A stretch of DNA of 7,327 nt. It comes from an uncultured Clostridia bacterium (lineage in GTDB: Bacteria; Bacillota; Clostridia; Christensenellales; Borkfalkiaceae). Positions 4,802-7,327 of the stretch are shown piece after piece; the stretch's first letter is position 1, and each line of letters begins with the position of its first letter. The DNA is taken from NCBI GenBank assembly GCA_937915565.1, contig CALDMH010000181.1, forward strand, positions 1 through 7,327, written 5' to 3'. The notes beneath the pieces are model-generated. The model did not search any database. It was not told the DNA's origin and was given only the letters and a program-made list of their open reading frames with translations. Made by a program: the position numbers and the translations under genes.

Positions 4802-5647
4802 TTATTCGGCGTCGTTGATATAGAGAATTCCGAGCGTGTTTTTTCCGCAATGGCTCGAAACGGTGCAGCCGGCGGTCGTTTCGTAAACGTTTTCAAATCC
4901 GTATTCGGCAACGACGGCTTTTGCGGCCTCAACCATCTCGGGTTCGGCGGAACTGTGGGTTATAAAGATTACGGATTTATCCGGATGATTGTATTTTTCA
5001 AGCGTAAATCTGCAATATTTGGTAACGCAATCGCTCATTTTGCCACGGAATTTTTCCGTGTTCTTCATCGAGCCGTCCAAAACCTGAATTTCGGGCCTTA
5101 TGCGAAGAAGGTTTGCGCCGAGAAGAGCAAGGCTTGAACATCTTCCGCCTTTGTAAAGGTAATCGAGCCTTTCGATGATGAAGCTTGTCTGAACGGACGG
5201 AATACGCTTTTCGACGGCTTTAACGATTTCTTCGGGTTTATCGACGGTTTCGGTGAGCTTTCTTGCGTAAATCGCTTCGAGCGCAATACCGGTCGAAAGA
5301 GTTCTGCTGTCCACGACGTAAACGTTTTCAAAGTTTTTCGAGGCGTTAACGGCGTTCTGGTATGAACTCGACATTTCCGAGGAAAGCGAGAAATGGATAA
5401 TCGCGTCGTAATCTTTAAGAATTCCCGCAAAAAATTCCTTGAAAGCCTCTTCGTTCACCGCGTTGGTTTTCGGGAGGGTTTTGTTTTTATCGGCGTAACT
5501 GAATATTTCCATCGGGTCAACGTCGCCGTCATAGAAAAATCTGTCGCCCATCGTAACTCCGAAACTTATTATTTTAAAGTCGTACTTTTCTATAAGTTCT
5601 TTTGAAAGGTCGCTTGCGCTGTCAAGCGTAATGGCAATTTTTTTCAT
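4802..5647 (-). CDS. DegV family fatty-acid-binding protein (FakB-like)
   Basis: This 281-residue protein matches the DegV family, whose characterised members (FakB) bind a fatty acid and present it to the kinase FakA for acyl-phosphate formation and incorporation into phospholipid. Features in order: DSASDLS (9-15) at the N-terminus, LPKTNAV (58-64; usually PxTSQP, with Thr61 kept), HFSLSSEMSSSYQNA (family SSxLSGTYQSA; Ser93 kept), VVDSRTLSTG (111-120), LDYLYKGGR (161-169; family LxYLxKGGR), RPEIQVLDG (184-192) and SSHCGKNTLGILY (264-276; His266). The Thr, Ser and His positions correspond to the carboxylate-binding residues known in FakB proteins. Length is normal; it is cytosolic with no signal peptide. 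GGAG 7 nt before the ATG at 5647 fixes the start. The ligand and the cognate FakA cannot be told from here. Confidence 0.94.
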   Translation of the reverse strand: MKKIAITLDSASDLSKELIEKYDFKIISFGVTMGDRFFYDGDVDPMEIFSYADKNKTLPKTNAVNEEAFKEFFAGILKDYDAIIHFSLSSEMSSSYQNAVNASKNFENVYVVDSRTLSTGIALEAIYARKLTETVDKPEEIVKAVEKRIPSVQTSFIIERLDYLYKGGRCSSLALLGANLLRIRPEIQVLDGSMKNTEKFRGKMSDCVTKYCRFTLEKYNHPDKSVIFITHSSAEPEMVEAAKAVVAEYGFENVYETTAGCTVSSHCGKNTLGILYINDAE

Positions 5648-5654
5648 TTAATTT

Positions 5655-5658
5655 CTCC
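5655..5658 (-). promoter_or_regulatory. Ribosome binding site of degV
   Basis: GGAG (part of CGGAGAA on the minus strand) lies 7 nt before the ATG at 5647 and supports that start. Confidence 0.75.
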
Positions 5659-5714
5659 GTGCTTCCATTATTTTGCGGGGCGGCATAGCCGAAACCGCAT
5701 AAACACACATAAGT

Positions 5715-5743
5715 ATTATATATAAATTTAGTTATTTTTTCAA
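5715..5743 (-). promoter_or_regulatory. SigA-type promoter of degV
   Basis: On the minus strand the -35 TTGAAA (5738-5743) and the perfect -10 TATAAT (5715-5720) are spaced by exactly 17 bp within an AT-rich stretch. Transcription would start near 5708 and give a leader of about 60 nt. That leader contains a short CGGC-ATA-GCCG hairpin (5681-5691), too small to call a riboswitch. Confidence 0.85.
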
Positions 5744-5879
5744 TTATTTTAAATGAAATTTTCGTTATTTTTTTCTTTCCCCGCTCGCGTTTTTACGGCT
5801 TATAAATCTAAAATGCTTCGATAATCGACTTATATGCGGACTTTTACGAGTTAATTAAAGAAAAAATATTTTTCAAATT

Positions 5880-5895
5880 CGGGCGTTTTTGCCCG
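5880..5895. promoter_or_regulatory. Small inverted repeat upstream of the MFS promoter
   Basis: CGGGC (5880-5884) and GCCCG (5891-5895) flank a 6-nt loop, ending 8 nt before the -35 of the MFS gene. There is no T run directly after it on the plus strand, so it is not that strand's terminator. It could be an operator or a chance dyad; evidence is weak. Confidence 0.35.
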
Positions 5896-5903
5896 TATAA
5901 AGA

Positions 5904-5932
5904 TTGATTTTGTAAATTAAATATGCTAAAAT
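5904..5932 (+). promoter_or_regulatory. SigA-type extended -10 promoter of the MFS gene
   Basis: The -35 TTGATT (5904-5909) and the -10 TAAAAT (5927-5932) have a 17-bp spacer, and TGC directly before the -10 gives a TGn extension. The start point would be near 5939, leaving a leader of about 27 nt. The gene's Shine-Dalgarno site is weak (GAAAG around 5954-5958). Confidence 0.82.
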
Positions 5933-5965
5933 ACGCGTACTGAACTAAAAAACGAAAGAATAAAA

Positions 5966-7156
5966 ATGAAAAAGAATTACAACCTTACTTTAACCGCTTG
6001 TTATATTGGTTACATAATTCAATCCGTGGTGAACAATCTTTCGCCGCTTTTGTTTGCGAGATTTTCCACGCAATTCGGCATATCCGAAATTCAGCTTACG
6101 GCTATCGTTTTCATCAACTTTGCAATACAAATTATCGTCGACAGCACGTCCGCGATTATAGCGATGAAACTCGGATACAGGTTAAGCACGATTATCGCGC
6201 AGGTATTTTCGGCTTTGGGCTTGATTTTTCTCGGCGTGCTTCCCTTCGTTATGCCCCCCTTTGCGGGGATTTTAACGGCAACGCTGTTTATGGCGATAGG
6301 CGGAGGATTCGTCGAGGTGATTTTAAGCCCGCTCGTTGAGGCGTTACCGTTGAAAAACAAATCCGGCGCGATGTGTTTCCTTCATTCTTTCTATTGTTGG
6401 GGGCATATTTTCGTAGTGCTTTCCGCAACGCTGTTTTTCAACCTTGCGGGAATCGATAATTGGATATATTTGCCTTTGATTTTGGCGGTTATACCCATTT
6501 TGAACTGTATTTTATTTGCGAAATGCCCGATGGTTAGCCTGGAAGGCGATAAAGACCCGATGAGTTACAAGAGCATTTTCAAAATGAAAGGCTTTTTGCT
6601 TTTTGCCGTTCTAATGATTGCGTCGGGCGCGGCGGAACAGGTTATTGCGCAGTGGGCTTCCTATTTTGCGGAAGTCAGCCTTAACGTCGGGAAAACTGCG
6701 GGAGATTTGCTCGGAACTTGTCTTTTTGCATTCGGAATGGCAGTTTCGAGAACGGTTTACGGCTTTTTGGGCGATAAAATGAACCTGAAAGCGTTTATTT
6801 TGGGAAGTAGTTTGTTGCTGACGGCATCGTATCTCGTCGCTTCGTTATCGCCCACTCCTTACGTTGCGCTTGCGGGGATTGCCTGCGGCGGATTGTTCGT
6901 CGGGATAATGTGGCCGGGAGTTTACGCGCTTGCGGGCAACGAATTCAAAACCGGCGGAACGAAAATGTTCGGAATGCTTGCGCTTGCGGGCGACGTCGGT
7001 TGCGCGCTCGGGCCGACCGTTTCGGGCGCAATTTCTTCCGATATAAAAATCGGAATTCTCGTTTCGACAATTTATCCCGCCGTGCTTTTTGTGGGAACGC
7101 TTACGTTGATTACGTTTTTCAAAAAGCCGAAGGAAGAGCAAAAAACCCTCGTATAA
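5966..7156 (+). CDS. MFS transporter, substrate unknown
   Basis: This 396-residue, strongly hydrophobic protein has a pattern consistent with 12 membrane helices. A polar central loop at about 187-206 splits the two six-helix halves, and the C-terminal tail is short and Lys/Glu-rich. It resembles a clostridial MFS group related to sugar permeases of the FucP type: NNLSPLLF in helix 1, QLTAIVFINFAIQ, the acidic pair region GGGFVEVILSPLVEALP (112-128), HSFYCWGH (140-147), SGAAEQVIAQWASYFAE (220-236), GFLGDKM (266-272, the half-repeat motif A), GIMWPGVYALA (313-323) and ALAGDVGCALGPT (339-351). The DRxGRR form of motif A in the first half is replaced by MKLGYR. The substrate is not known; FucP-like members import sugars with protons, but other members export small molecules. 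It has its own promoter and terminator, so it is monocistronic. The start at 5966 follows the promoter closely; the ribosome site is poor. Confidence 0.92.
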   Translation: MKKNYNLTLTACYIGYIIQSVVNNLSPLLFARFSTQFGISEIQLTAIVFINFAIQIIVDSTSAIIAMKLGYRLSTIIAQVFSALGLIFLGVLPFVMPPFAGILTATLFMAIGGGFVEVILSPLVEALPLKNKSGAMCFLHSFYCWGHIFVVLSATLFFNLAGIDNWIYLPLILAVIPILNCILFAKCPMVSLEGDKDPMSYKSIFKMKGFLLFAVLMIASGAAEQVIAQWASYFAEVSLNVGKTAGDLLGTCLFAFGMAVSRTVYGFLGDKMNLKAFILGSSLLLTASYLVASLSPTPYVALAGIACGGLFVGIMWPGVYALAGNEFKTGGTKMFGMLALAGDVGCALGPTVSGAISSDIKIGILVSTIYPAVLFVGTLTLITFFKKPKEEQKTLV

Positions 7157-7188
7157 GTCGATTAAACGGCGTTTTCGGGTTTTACGGT

Positions 7189-7254
7189 TTCCGCTTCGCC
7201 GCGCGATTTCACTTTCTTAAAATCGCGCGGCGAAGCGGAACTTTTAAAAATTTT
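7189..7254 (+). terminator. Large hairpin terminator of the MFS gene
   Basis: A perfect 21-bp inverted repeat (arms 7189-7209 and 7220-7240) with a 10-nt loop has a GC-rich core (CGCTTCGCCGCGCG and its complement). It is followed by CTTTTAAAAATTTT. It begins 32 nt after the MFS stop. The stem is longer than needed for termination, and the T tract is broken by A residues, so other roles (3' stabiliser, small dispersed element) remain possible. Confidence 0.72.
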
Positions 7255-7285
7255 AATAATCGTCGAAAAGATATAGGTAAATCGG

Positions 7286-7314
7286 TTGACAAGAAAAGCC
7301 GTTTATGGTAAAAT
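7286..7314 (+). promoter_or_regulatory. Near-consensus SigA promoter for a gene beyond the right edge
   Basis: A perfect -35 TTGACA (7286-7291), a 17-bp spacer and the -10 TAAAAT (7309-7314) are preceded by a TGG extended element. Transcription would start near 7321. Nothing of the gene itself is in the window. This is the best promoter match seen here. Confidence 0.85.
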
Positions 7315-7327
7315 TAAAAAGCTTTGA

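Larger units (their letters stand above)
5648..5965. other. Divergent intergenic region between degV and the MFS gene
   Basis: These 318 bases hold no gene. They contain the degV promoter and leader on the minus strand, the MFS gene promoter on the plus strand, an AT-rich core, and a small CGGGC/GCCCG hairpin just upstream of the MFS -35. Short ORFs crossing it lack Shine-Dalgarno sites and family motifs. Confidence 0.85.

Noticed and set aside
5681..5691. Riboswitch in the degV leader
   Set aside because: The leader is only about 60 nt and shows only a 4-bp hairpin; there is no recognisable aptamer or terminator.
5851..5858. TTAATTAA palindrome as an operator
   Set aside because: An 8-bp AT palindrome in an AT-rich spacer is expected by chance and has no flanking symmetry.
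6910..7311. Plus-strand frame of 133 codons overlapping the end of the MFS gene
   Set aside because: It is an out-of-frame, Arg/Asn-rich translation that runs through the hairpin terminator, with no Shine-Dalgarno site.

Overview
The window reads as a piece of a Bacillota (Clostridia-like, probably uncultured gut-type) chromosome. The grounds are clostridial-style Shine-Dalgarno sites (GGAGG, AGGAG), SigA-type promoters with 17-bp spacers, a DegV/FakB-like protein, a small Cys-rich DUF1540-like protein, a clostridial MFS family, and chorismate synthase motifs (GGGxFSGRLTAP, NxSGGINGGxTNG) of the divergent clostridial type. The taxonomic placement is inference. No mobile elements, tRNA/rRNA genes or CRISPR arrays were seen.

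Positions 1-4442 (+ strand) hold the distal part of a tightly packed aromatic amino acid (shikimate/chorismate) operon: aroA (3' half only), aroC, a chorismate mutase gene with a degenerate prephenate-dehydratase-like middle and a C-terminal ACT domain, an aroE-aroK fusion, and aroQ (type II dehydroquinase). Every junction overlaps (14, 11, 4 and 4 nt), which implies translational coupling. Together the genes cover dehydroquinate to shikimate 3-phosphate (AroQ, AroE, AroK), then EPSP and chorismate (AroA, AroC), then prephenate (chorismate mutase). DAHP synthase and aroB are not in the window and could lie upstream. A strong intrinsic terminator at 4459-4497 ends the operon.

Positions 4500-5708 (- strand) hold a 50-residue Cys-rich DUF1540-type gene, which converges on the operon and shares its terminator, and a degV/fakB-like fatty-acid-binding protein gene. 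The degV gene has a near-consensus promoter (TTGAAA-17-TATAAT). Positions 5904-7156 (+ strand) hold a divergently transcribed 12-TM MFS transporter with its own extended -10 promoter and a large hairpin terminator. The right edge carries a near-perfect SigA promoter (TTGACA-17-TAAAAT) for a gene outside the window.

The most unusual content is in the operon. AroC has Arg where the family has the first invariant active-site His, a remodelled N-terminal half, and an in-frame 36-bp tandem repeat. The next gene keeps a recognisable chorismate mutase domain, but its dehydratase region has lost the ENS-like and TRF motifs, its second lobe is replaced by a 33-bp-period in-frame repeat, and its ACT domain lacks the GAL and ESRP effector motifs. 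AroQ and AroE also carry changes at usually conserved motif positions. All frames are open, so this looks like lineage-specific fast evolution of working genes rather than decay.
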